From: Rhypophila decipiens | Taxonomy: Eukaryota > Ascomycota > Sordariomycetes > Sordariales > Naviculisporaceae | Direction: 5' to 3' | NCBI GenBank assembly: GCA_033297075.1 | Contig: MU858103.1 | Coordinates: 124,001-188,000 of the forward strand | Length of the DNA: 64,000 nt | Notes under the pieces: model-generated | Told to the model about the DNA's origin: nothing | What the model saw: the letters and a program-made list of their open reading frames with translations, nothing else | Database searches by the model: none | Translations under genes and position numbers: made by a program | Part shown: piece by piece, positions 22,493 to 32,246 of the stretch | Position numbering within the stretch: the stretch's first letter is position 1 | Layout: each line of letters starts with the position of its first letter

Positions 22493-24180
22493 ATGGTGTC
22501 TTTTCGCAATGGAGCCAAGGCGTTCGCGACCTTGGCTCTGGTCAACAGAGCCATCGCCGAGCTGCCACCCATCATCGCCAAGGTTAGTCATCTCCATCGT
22601 TCCCATCTTGGCTGACGACATGACAAGCCCAAGACTCAACCGCCGATGCTGACGGGATACGGATGCAGGGTCAATACTTCTTTTACTCCAACAATGGCTC
22701 GCAATTCTTCATGAAGGGTGTTGCGTATCAGCAGGGTATCCAAGTCGACGGCGCGCCCGTCGAGGAGGACCACAAATACACTGACCCGCTGGCCGACACA
22801 ACCTCGTGCACGCGCGACATCCCATTCCTCAAGAAGGCGGGCACCAACACGATCCGTGTCTACGCCATCGACCCCGAGGAAGACCACAGCGCATGCATGA
22901 AGCTTCTTGACGATGCGGGCATCTACGTCGTGGCCGATCTGAGCTCTCCGGCCGAGTCAATCGACCGCGTGAACCCCTCGTGGACCCTCGACCACCTCGA
23001 GCGCTACACCAAGGTCATCGACGAGATGGCCAAGTACAGCAACGTGATTGGTTTCTTCGCGGGTAACGAGGTGGCCAATAACGCGAGCTACACCCCCTCC
23101 TCTGCCTTCGTAAAGGCTGCCGTCCGCGACTCCAAGAAGTTCATCAAGTCCAAGAACTACGGCCGATGGCTTGGCGTCGGCTACGCCAACAACGACGACC
23201 CCGAGACCCGTGACAACCTAGCCTCTTACTTCAACTGCGGCGACCCCGAGGAGGCTGTCGATTTCTGGGGCTTCAACATCTATGAGTGGTGCGGCGAATC
23301 GACCTTCAAGACATCCGGGTACGAGGAGCGCACCAAGGAGTTCGAAAATTATTCTGTCCCTGCCTTCTTCGCCGAGTATGGCTGCAACACGAAGGGTGGC
23401 GGCGCGAACCGTCTGTTCCAGGATACCGGCGTTCTCTACTCGAGCCAGATGAACAAGGTTTGGTCCGGAGGTATTGTGTACGGTTACTTCAACGAGGAAA
23501 ACGACTACGGTCTCGTCGACATCAAGGGTAACTCTGTCACCCCTAACCAGGGATACACCAACCTGGCCTCGCAGATCAAGGCTTCTTCCTTCCCTACCAA
23601 CACTGTCAATCAGGCTGCGTACAGCCCGACCAACACGCCCCGCGCTTGCCCTGCTGTTTCGACCCAGGGTGCCGAGGTCTGGGAGGCTGTCTCTTCCCCG
23701 CTCCCCCCCAGCCCGGATGCCGAGGTGTGCGACTGCATGTTCAGCGGTCTGAAGTGCAAGCCCTCGGAAAAGGTGCTCAACAATGCCACGGCTATTGGCG
23801 AGCTGTTTGGCACCGTCTGCGGTCTCCTTGATGGCAAGGCCTGCAATGGCATCCAGCACAACGCGGCGACTGGCGACTACGGCGTCTACAGCGGGTGCAC
23901 GCCTGGTCAGCAGCTCGCCCATGCGCTCGATGAGTACTACACGCTCCAGAAGAAGGCGGCCGATGCATGCAGCTTTGGCGGCAAGGCCGTGCTCGATACC
24001 AAGGCGACTGCCGCCAGCAAATGCGGCGACGTCTTGAGCTCCGCTTCGGCTGCTGCGGGAGACAAGGGCGGCAATGCTGACAAGAAGGATGCGGCTTCCG
24101 GCCTAGGGTTCGGGCAGTTCGCCATGATTGGATACGTCGTTGCGGCCATGGCTGTCGGTGGTGCCATGGTTGTGTTGTAA
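22493..24180 (+). CDS. GPI-anchored beta-1,3-glucanosyltransferase, GH72 with X8/CBM43 (Gel/Gas family)
   Basis: Two exons, 22493-22582 and 22669-24180 (intron GTTAGT...TGCAG), give 533 aa. Exon 1 encodes the signal peptide (MVSFRNGAKAFATLALVNRA...). The GH72 catalytic domain (about 30-335) has the acid/base Glu at about E164 in FFAGNEVANNASY and the nucleophile at about E266 in AFFAEYGCN. The Cys-rich X8/CBM43 domain (about 375-470) starts CDCMFSGLKCKPSE. A Ser/Ala/Gly-rich stretch and a C-terminal hydrophobic segment (GYVVAAMAVGGAMVVL) form a GPI attachment signal. The enzyme elongates and remodels beta-1,3-glucan at the cell surface. The X8 domain places it with the Gas1/Gel4-like subgroup, but I cannot assign one orthologue. 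Confidence 0.95.
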
Positions 24181-24777
24181 ATGGGGAGGTGTGATGGTTT
24201 CACTTGCTAGTTTCTTGTCTGTTGCTTGAATAGTTTCTTGTAATGGTTTGGCTCGTTTCTTTTGTTTGGCCATTTGCTCAGCCTGTTTTGGGTTTGGATA
24301 TAAAAGGAAGGCGTGGCAGCTGCTTTCGTCCACGTCTGTATGTATGTTGACCAGTTAATGGCAGAATGTGTTTAGAGTAGGAAAGCGCGAAGATAGATGC
24401 ATATATCAAACTCCATGTACCAACACTGGCAGTGGTCGGGAAAGAATGTTCAGGCAGCGATGCAAAGTCTTCCGGAAGGTACGTAAATATTGAGATCAAC
24501 ATAGGCAGTAGTACCGGTGAGATTCCTCGATCGTCTGAGTTACCACGAGTCGATAGAGGTCAGTCGGGGTCTCATTTTCAGCCCGATCGGAGCATATATC
24601 CTCACCAGAGAGATATATGGTTGATAGATGGACACCCTAATTGTCGGCCACCTCTTTCATAGGAACGCCCTAATAGATTACATCCATTGTCGTATTTTCC
24701 TTGTAACAATCATTATCCAAGATTGAGCAAATTTATCTAGGTACTTAGACACCTCTATGCCTGTGCTTGTGCCGCCC
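24181..24777. other. intergenic region between convergent genes
   Basis: 3' flank of the GH72 gene and of the minus-strand repeat-protein gene. No gene, RNA or repeat recognised. Confidence 0.5.
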
Positions 24778-26383
24778 TTAACTCGAACCTGCCTGCTTTT
24801 CTTTGCCCATCCGTTTCATGTCGTACGTTTTCCCCTTCCGATCCTTTACCACTTCTTCCTCCTCGTCCTCCTGCTTGCCAACCGATGGTTCGTATTGCTC
24901 AAGGGTGTCAAAAGCACTGGATTGTTCATCCTGTGGAGCAGCAGCTCTGTATTCAATTTTTGCCTGGACCACGTACATGTATATGTAACCTCTAGTTAGA
25001 TTGGTACGATAGTCCGTGCCGCTTTGAGAAGGAGCGGCCCTATAGGAAGGCAGCTGCTGCTCGTAGTCTGGCTGGTCGTAGTCTTGCGAATCTTGCTGGT
25101 CGTAGTCTTGCGAATCTTGCTGGTCGTAGTCTTGCGAATCTTGCTGGTCGTAGTCTTGCGAATGTTGCTGGTCGTCTTGCGAATTTTGCTGGTCGTCTTG
25201 CGAATGTTGCTGGTCGTCTTGCGAATGTTGCTGGTCGTAGTCTAGCGAATCTTGCTGGTAGTACTCTTGCGGATGCTGCCGCCCGCAGTCCTGCCCAGAC
25301 TGCTGCTGCTGGTGGTCTTGCAGGGGCTGTTGCAGGGGCTGTTGCTCGTAGTCCTTTGGAGGCTCTTGGTAGTCCAAGCCCGGAAGAGGAGCAGCGCCAT
25401 AGTCCCCGTGAAGGTGACCTGGAAGCTGGGAATCGATGCTTCCACCTGCTGCGTCTTGGAGCCATGTCTGCCTGCCATAGTCTTCCTGAAACTGGCTGCC
25501 GTCGGAAGTCTCAGCTCCATAAGACCGCCCATCTGCGTAATACTGGCCATCTTCGTAATACTGACCATCTTCGAGATCCGCGGAATCTCTGAGATCCGGG
25601 GAATCTGCGTACAAAAGGTCTATTGCATGATTGAATTGGTCAGTGAATTCATCCTATTTTACTAAGTTTCTTGGGGGTCCTACTCTGCTCCACTTCCATC
25701 TTGATCTTCTCAATTGCTACGGCGAGGTCTGCGGAAGGGCCAATGCCTCTATGTCCGTCACACAAGACCCGAAGTGGCTTGATGAAATGCTCCAGGCTGT
25801 TGACTTGATATTTGAGGCTGCGTATGGTTCCCCGGTATATATGTCTAGAAATAAAATTTGTGGTGAGTTTGAAGCTGTAAATACAGCGAGTTTGTTTAAT
25901 AGTGGTTTCTTCTGAGCAGTAAACATACGGGTGGGGAGAAGTCTCAGGCCCCATCTGGTCTGAGAGTGTGGCTTGTGTTTCGATTATTCTTGCCAGGCGA
26001 CGTTTTAGATCTGCTGCGATATTTTCAAAGACAGGTCCTGAGGATTCGACGTTGACTAAGGGATTCGACGGTTCGTGTGGTTGGGATCGGCTAATATCGT
26101 CCTCCCAGTGCCGGAGGGCCATCCAAGTACCATGTAGTGTGTAGAAATCGTCCAGATTATAGTCATTCAAGTTTAACTTCATAAATTCAACCGCTGTTTC
26201 GATTCTGAGGACAGTCTCGTCGTAAAGAGCTTTAACAGGTTCAAGCAAAACTTCATGGGTAGAAGATGGAGAAGCGTCGGATCTTCTCAATTCCTTCTTC
26301 CATTGCTTTTCGACCTCGCCACCTTCGTACCAGCCGTATTCTTCCCACAACAGACGGTTTAGTTCTTTTTCCACCTCATCCAT
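24778..26383 (-). CDS. Q/D-rich tandem-repeat protein, unknown N-terminal helical domain
   Basis: Minus-strand gene from ATG 26383. Exon 1 (26383-25684) and exon 2 (25619-24778) join across intron 25683-25620 (GTAGGA...AATAG) in frame. A further in-frame intron 25928-25845 (GTATGT...TTTCTAG, 84 nt) is likely. The N-terminal 230 residues are helical and charged with no known motif (MDEVEKELNRLLWEEYGWYE start). The C-terminal half is Q/D/Y/S-rich with repeats DGQYYEDGQYYADG, then DDQQHSQ heptads and DYDQQDSQ octads, ending in an acidic then basic tail (EDEEEEVVKDRKGKTYDMK). Composition is prion-like or low-complexity. It is divergent from the HeLo-like gene at 27276. Function unknown; an aggregation or signalling role is inference only. 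Confidence 0.65.
25073..25260 (-). repeat. coding minisatellite, 24-bp and 21-bp units
   Basis: Four near-identical 24-bp units (TGGTCGTAGTCTTGCGAATC plus TTGC on the plus strand) are followed by three 21-bp units lacking GTA, then one more 24-bp unit. On the minus strand they encode DYDQQDSQ and DDQQHSQ repeats. Every unit length is a multiple of three, so copy-number change keeps the frame. Confidence 0.95.
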
Positions 26384-27275
26384 AATAGAAAAAGAATAAA
26401 AGAAGAAGCAGTTAGAGTGCTAGTAATAGGTATAGGTAATAAGGGTTAGAGGTTGGAATTCAGAGCTGAGTTTACAACGCTGGAGATAAAACTGAATTCA
26501 CATACTCGTAGGATATGCAACGGTTGAGCGAGCTGAGGTAGGATTCTTTAATGCGATAAGAGATGAATTTTAAGAACCTGTTTTACGTTCCGACTTTAGT
26601 TTTAAAAAACAAAAAAAAAGAAGAAAAGAAGAAGAGGGAAAGAATCTAGGCATTTGACTGCGATTGTCACGCCTGAGGTTATGATGGCAAAAAAGGCGAA
26701 AAGAACTAATGCAAAAAGCCTAGCTACTAGAATATATGGGATGAGGGTGTGAAGCCCTGCACTATTGTCGGATGCTGTGGATTTTAATAGGCCTATATCC
26801 CACACCACCCGGTTGAAAGGCAGGGTATTAGCGGCATTTTGAAGAACCGGTAGACCAAGTTAGGAAGGTTGGGTGTTATGTGGTGATCAATCATTCCTGG
26901 GACTGGAGGACTCATGCCGCACTTGCATGGCGTGTGGTGTGCAATATGCAGATTTATTCGTGCTGGAGTTGCTGTTCTAGACAGAAAGAGGAAATACGGT
27001 GCCCGTTCAGGTCCGTCCCCTAGCAGTCAAGTTGACTGGGCTCGGCTGCTTCTTCAAGATATATTATCTGGGTGCCCGATTCCCAAACCTCATTGATCGC
27101 AGATGATAGTAGTGGGAAAGGGCCAGAGGCATGCTTGCTGTATCGTCTGAGCGATGTCATCCGTAGCAGTTACCTATATGTCTCTTCGATCCCGTTACCT
27201 TCTAACTACCTACTACCTAGTTTCTGAGTTTTTGACTATCTGTTATCTCAACTTCGTGGCATCTGTAGTAGAACA
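26384..27275. other. shared divergent promoter region
   Basis: AT-rich spacer between the minus-strand repeat protein and the plus-strand HeLo-like gene. A purine run (about 26608-26640) is present. A 68-codon hydrophobic open frame on the minus strand (26808-26602) is probably chance. Confidence 0.5.
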
Positions 27276-28924
27276 ATGCCGGAACCATTCTCCATCGCTA
27301 TTGCCTCGTTCGGCACAACAGTAGGGGTTCTAAGCCTCTTGGCTAGCACGCTTTCGAACCTCAACATCATCAAACGCAAGTTTCTCGATTTCTCTCGTCA
27401 GATTGCAATCTTCGCCAATACCCTCGACGCCTGCCGATGTGACCTTGATGAGTTAGATACATTGTGGGGTTACGATGTTTGGTCGGACAACGTATTCCAA
27501 GAAGTCTTCGGCGACCAGTTTGAACGGGTACAGGGTGAGAGAGAACGCGTCATCAAACATGCCAACAAGGTCCGTGAATACTTGATGGATAAATTCCTGA
27601 AAATGACCGAGGAAGAAGCAATACCCTGGCTGCAAGATCCACGAAAAACCCCTGGTGTCTTCTTATGGAAGCTCCGGATTCGTTATGCATTTTTCTCCGA
27701 GGAAACATTGCGTACGAAGATCACCGACCTTGAGAAAGCGATAAGCAACTTGAGGAATACTCACAGAGCCCAGCAAAAACGGTTGCTCGGCGATAATCCA
27801 AAACCCACGCTAAATCCGAAACACATTAACCAGCTCGTCACTTTGCGAAAGCATGGGGAATGGCTTTGGGGCCTCAGACAGAAAGGAGAAACATCTCGCT
27901 ACTATGACTGGACAATTGACCTCCGGCCCCCGGGTTGGGAAGGTAGCACCGACATAATAGACTGGGAGAACGTCACACTGGACAGGGCTCAAATATGGCT
28001 TTCCTTCCGTACTCCCCAGGGATATGGATATTCTGCTCAAGAGTATCGACTGAGATTTGACCAAGACGTCAACGCAAAACTTTGTCTCCTTGGTCCTTTG
28101 GGGCCAGGTTCTGTGCCCTATCTTCTAGTGCATCATCCCGAGCCGAGAAGAAATGTCGGCGGGAATCCGATAATCTCGACTGAGAGGCTCTTGTATCAGA
28201 GAACGAAAGACTTTCAGCGGCTCTTTGCTGAGGAGGAGTTCTTTCGCCATCCATCAACCTATACCGCATGGCAAAGCGATCTCGGGCAGCTACTCGTTTC
28301 TCTAACCAATTGGTCGGCCCTTCTATGGAACACCAACTGGATCACGGATCTCTGCCCATCAGGCATTAGATTCGTGGATGAGGGGGGACCCCCCGAACCC
28401 CGTCTGCACACTCTCGGTCAGAGACCGGACCACGCTGATGGAGACTATGGCGACTGCAATCACTCCACTCCAGAATTCAGGCTTAGGAATTTAGGCCTGG
28501 TCATGGCCGGACTCATATGCGCCAGCGCATTTCGATTCACTACCCGCAGCCAGCGGCGAGATTCCGATATAAAACCATATCAGCTTTGGAAGCCTTCCGA
28601 ACGGCGCTGGGTCTCATTGCGACCTAATGATATACTCATCATGGTTAAAGACAAATCCAAATCTGTAACGGTCAAAGACGCAGTTCATTTCTGTTTTGAA
28701 TACAAAGACATTAGGGGCCCCAGATCAGACAGGTACAGTACAAGCTGTTCTTTTCAACCCCCAATATACCTCAACACCAAAGCCCAGGGGACAAAGGGAA
28801 AAGAATAAGCTATCGTGCCTAGCTTAAACTATTATACTAACCAGATTCCAGCCGTGACGTATATTCGTGGGATAACCATGCAACGTTTCTTCGCAACTTT
28901 ATTGAGAAAGTCATCGTACCGTAA
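27276..28924 (+). CDS. HeLo-like N-terminal protein, unknown C-terminal domain
   Basis: Exons 27276-28732 and 28852-28924 (intron GTACAG, TACTAAC-type branch at 28834, TTCCAG) give 509 aa. The spliced C-terminus reads RDVYSWDNHATFLRNFIEKV, which looks more natural than the read-through end. The N-terminus (MPEPFSIAIASFGTTVGVLSLLASTLSNLN) resembles HeLo and HeLo-like domains of fungal cell-death and STAND proteins: a short hydrophobic first helix, then charged helices to about residue 170. Residues 190-500 are unassigned and contain Trp-rich segments (HGEWLWGLRQKG, WDPPGWEG-like). The HeLo-like assignment rests on general pattern only. No NACHT or kinase domain follows, so it would be an unusual architecture. 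Confidence 0.65.
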
Positions 28925-29410
28925 GTTGTGAAAGTGCCCCGGTTCCATTTTCCCATCCCCAACTCAATCCTGGCTGAAAGCTAATGTAGTTGGGCCGCCT
29001 AAAACAATAGCATACGAGCATGGTCGAGCAGGTTGGAAGAAAGCACACATCTACTGCCTGTGCACGATCAGATTGCCCGTCACAGCTTTTACCAGGGCCG
29101 GCGTCCACCGCCACATTGGCCGGATGATGCCTGGGAGAGACGACCAGCCCCGGAAATCGCCCAGTCAAGATCACACCACTATACGAACCCCAGGCGCTGA
29201 CATTCTCAAGTTTAACACAGTATTCTTAGTGCTTGGTTGTTATATCTTTACTACTATTGCCGTTTTCGCTTCTTTCTTTAAGCGTTTTATTAGTAGGTGT
29301 ATGTTTTCATAGGAGGTCCTTTTAGACCGTTGGATAATCTCATGAGCTAGTTATAAGACAAGGGCGTCGAACGAGATATCTGTTATCCAGTATGCTCTAA
29401 TAGGAAGGCT
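28925..29410. other. intergenic region between convergent genes
   Basis: 3' flanks of the HeLo-like gene and the minus-strand coiled-coil gene. Nothing recognised. Confidence 0.5.
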
Positions 29411-30568
29411 TTATTCATCATCAAATCTCAAAAACCCATACTCATACCCCCCGTCCTCATCATCCTCCTCACTCCCACCAACATGACCTCCATCATCGCC
29501 CTCAACAGTAGGAATCTTCTTCCCCGCCCACCGCCTCTTTCGACGCTCCTTTGCCCTTTTGTTTTCCTCCTCTCGTTCCATCTTCCTCTTTAGCTTCTCC
29601 AGCCGTTCCAAGTCCCTCTCCTTCTCAACCTCAACCCTTTCCCGTTCTTTAATCTCGACCAGTTCCTTTCTCTCCCCGTCACTCAAGCCATCCAATTTCT
29701 CCCGAACCCGAATCAACAACTCCCCCCTCAGTTTCACTGCCGTGTCAAGCCTGGCCTGATACCACTTGTCAAACTCCCTCTCCTCCTCTGCTTCATTTTC
29801 CGGCTCGGAATTCGCCGCATAGACAGATGATCCACCCCCGCACCAGAGCTCGGTTGCCTTTTGCTCGAATTCCAGCTCCTCCAGGGGTGTCCTCTGCCCG
29901 AGCAGCGCGGCCGCTGCATTGACAGCGTGTCCCTCGTCTGTCGCGGGGTCGTACAGCATTGGCCCGCGCTCTTGGTAGGTAGTCCACCAGGACAGACTGA
30001 TGCACTCGAGCGCGTCGTAGCTGAGGCCGCATTTTTGCCATTCTTTCGGGTTGCAGCTCATGATGGCGGGGTAGTGTGTTTTGACCACGTCGGGGATGGT
30101 TGTAATTTCTTCTTCATGCTTGCCGTCCGAGTCAGGCTGCTCTGAAGGAGGAGACTTGGGGCAAAAGAACCGGCGAATATTCTTGTCAAGAATTATACGA
30201 GGTGGTCTCAATAGTAGCTGATTGATTTCGTCAGTGGTCAAGTCGTCAGGATCGTACAGAGCTTTGCCCCGGAGATCGAGCCGGGAGAGGAGGTACAGCC
30301 GTTCGAGCGGGGTAAGAGTGTCGTTTTGCTGAGCGGCTTTGGCATAAAGCGTTTGAGAAATGGGCGGGAGGGATGAGAACCATGTTGTGATTGGGATATT
30401 CTCTGTTGCTAGAGCGGTGGCAATCGCATCCCAGTGCTGAGACTGCTTTTCCCGTTCGTGCTGCTTGTTATGTTCTTGTTCTGCTTTGCTTGCTATGCTG
30501 TGGTCTGGGGTTTCCATGGCACTGGTGTCGTTGGGAACATGGTTTTCTTTGTAAGGGCTGTCTGACAT
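29411..30568 (-). CDS. charged coiled-coil protein, unknown function
   Basis: Single exon on the minus strand. ATG 30568 (MSDSPYKENHVPND) is chosen because the 22 in-frame codons upstream lack protein character. It encodes 385 aa. A helical, Leu-rich middle (about 45-210) contains PITTWFSSLPPISQTLYAKA and TPLERLYLLSRLDLRGKALY. A long K/E/R coiled coil (about 275-345) follows, then a basic patch (KERRKRRWAGKK) that could be a nuclear signal, and an acidic tail (GGSEEDDEDGG). There are no cysteine motifs, TM helices or signal peptide. I do not recognise the family. Confidence 0.72.
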   Translation of the reverse strand: MSDSPYKENHVPNDTSAMETPDHSIASKAEQEHNKQHEREKQSQHWDAIATALATENIPITTWFSSLPPISQTLYAKAAQQNDTLTPLERLYLLSRLDLRGKALYDPDDLTTDEINQLLLRPPRIILDKNIRRFFCPKSPPSEQPDSDGKHEEEITTIPDVVKTHYPAIMSCNPKEWQKCGLSYDALECISLSWWTTYQERGPMLYDPATDEGHAVNAAAALLGQRTPLEELEFEQKATELWCGGGSSVYAANSEPENEAEEEREFDKWYQARLDTAVKLRGELLIRVREKLDGLSDGERKELVEIKERERVEVEKERDLERLEKLKRKMEREEENKRAKERRKRRWAGKKIPTVEGDDGGHVGGSEEDDEDGGYEYGFLRFDDE

Positions 30569-31295
30569 TCTGGATCTTGTAGCGGCTGTGATTACGCAGC
30601 TTCCTTGATTTGAGAGGTGGGCGGAATTATTCAAAACGCTACTAGTATAGGAATATTTGTTGTTAAATCAAGTCCTTTGCGTTCTGTTTGTGACAGTGTG
30701 GATGGTTACTAGGTCGTTCGACGTTGGAGGACAGAATGAGCTAAGAGTTGGTAAGCAAAGAAGAAGAGAATATTCACGTTTTCCAACTGTCGAAAAGGGC
30801 AGGTGGTTTTAATTCTTAAGTAAAAAGTTAGTGTTGGCCTGGCAAACCCGTGCCGCACTCAATGTACAGATGCGGCACTGTCAAGGAATAAATGCGATTG
30901 GTTTTAAAGATTGAGAATTTGCCTAAGTTAGCTAATTTGGCAAAAACTCAAGGCACCCGGTGGTGCCCTGAGAAAAGCCTCTTTCGGCTTTTTTTTATTG
31001 ATCGTGCCCGGAATCGAACCGATACCCTCCCGCCCATCATAGGGGCGGAAGGATGCTGCAGGCCGGAGGGGTACAGAGGAATTACTTGAGTCGCCGTAGC
31101 TGACCGTTGAGCTAACCTGGAAGCCAACTCATCTCTGCTGTCGCCATCCCCTCTCAGTTGGAAGAGGGACTGGAAAGACCACCTTATAAAGAGCGGGCGG
31201 GAAGACCGAATGAACAGGTTACCCGTCGCTCACACGTGATCTTTAGAGCCATAGTCACGTCGCTCGGTCCAGGACGACGAGAACTGGCAAGAGAT
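30569..31295. other. spacer holding a tRNA-like locus
   Basis: Region upstream of the minus-strand coiled-coil gene and downstream of the UstYa gene. Apart from the A/B-box element at about 31003-31125, nothing was recognised. Confidence 0.5.
31003..31125 (-). tRNA. degenerate tRNA or tRNA-derived element
   Basis: On the minus strand an A box (TAGCTCAACGGT, 31114-31103) and a B box (GGTTCGATTCC, 31020-31010) are about 80 nt apart, as in an intron-containing tRNA. A TCAAG after the D-arm could be a CAA anticodon loop. The T-stem pairs over only about three clean base pairs. The acceptor strands flanking the boxes do not pair, and an A run rather than a T terminator follows. Probably a pseudo-tRNA or SINE-like relic, not a working tRNA. 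Confidence 0.35.
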
Positions 31296-32246
31296 TCATG
31301 CTAAATTCCCAAAGACCGAATAACGCCCCACCTCCGACGTCCGAACCGGCTTCTCACGACTATTCGCGACAAATCTATACACCATGGAGGCGTCTCTGCA
31401 CTGATGGATCTCGTTCTCACCGTTGACCCCGTTTACCTGCTCGCCATTTCCAGCGTCAGTGGGCTGAGAGGCTTCGAGGGCGTCATCCGCCGCGCAGAGG
31501 ATTGCCTGACCTTGCCTTTGTCAGAATCATGTTCCTCGCACAAGACAGGTAAAAGTGGTTTAGGATACGGACCTGAGCAATATATTCAAAACAATGGAGC
31601 AGGTGTACTCGCTCAGACTTGCGCAACTTTTCTTCTAGTTGTTTTTCTTCTTCGTCTTCTTCGTCTTGTTCGCTCGTGGTTGTCTGAGTCTTCTCAGGCA
31701 CGCCGTTTTCGTCATTTTGCATGCCCTCTAAAAAGTGACTTCGACTAAACACGGGCAGAGTTAATACGCATCCGACATCATTAAGCAATGAACGGCAACA
31801 TACATCATCTTCAGACAGTGAAGTTGGTGAAACATCGAGACCCCGAAGCCCAAAGGCTCATCTTCTGCTTCATCTTGCACCAACAGGAAACCTCCATTGG
31901 GTGTGATCAGCCGGTCCCACCATGAGTCTTTTGTCAAGTTCATCTCGCCTGACTGATAGATGTTGCTGGTCTCATCGCCCTTCAAGTCGTAGGGGTCTGA
32001 TTTCCAAGGGTCTCCAAGGAACTTCTTCGGGAATGTCTTATAAGGCGTCTTTATGGCTTGCGTAGTACATGCTGTCTCGGTTGGGCTGCTGGGTAAGAGC
32101 GTCTCGGGAGAGGTGCGTACTCTGTCGACCACGTTTGTGACAATGTTGTTGCTTCCCGGACGAAGGAGGAACAAGAAAATGGACATGGTTATGGCCGAAC
32201 TGAGACAGGCGATGAGTGATGTGCGGAGGATGGTTGAAACTGCCAT
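31296..32246 (-). CDS. UstYa-family (DUF3328) oxidase-like protein
   Basis: Three exons on the minus strand, 32246-31804, 31744-31573 and 31505-31296, with introns 31803-31745 (GTATGT...TTTAG) and 31572-31506 (GTCCGT...GTCAG), give about 274 aa. An N-terminal TM anchor (SLIACLSSAITMSIFLFLL) is followed by a conserved region. Both family HxxHC motifs are present: FHQLHCLK in exon 1 and VHLLHCFEY in exon 2. The typical AILCAADDALE follows the second motif directly after splicing, which supports the gene model. An acidic, low-complexity insert (EQDEEDEEEKQ) separates the motifs. UstYa proteins act as copper-type oxidases or cyclases in ustiloxin- and cyclochlorotine-type pathways. No precursor peptide or peptidase gene is visible nearby, so this copy looks orphan. 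Confidence 0.87.

Noticed and set aside
25073..25260. Regular repeats reminiscent of a CRISPR array
   Set aside because: The units are contiguous without unique spacers, lie in a coding frame, and the genome is eukaryotic.
26602..26808. 68-codon hydrophobic minus-strand frame in the divergent promoter
   Set aside because: The C-terminus is an Phe run from a purine-rich tract, there is no homologue known to me, and it lies in a promoter spacer.
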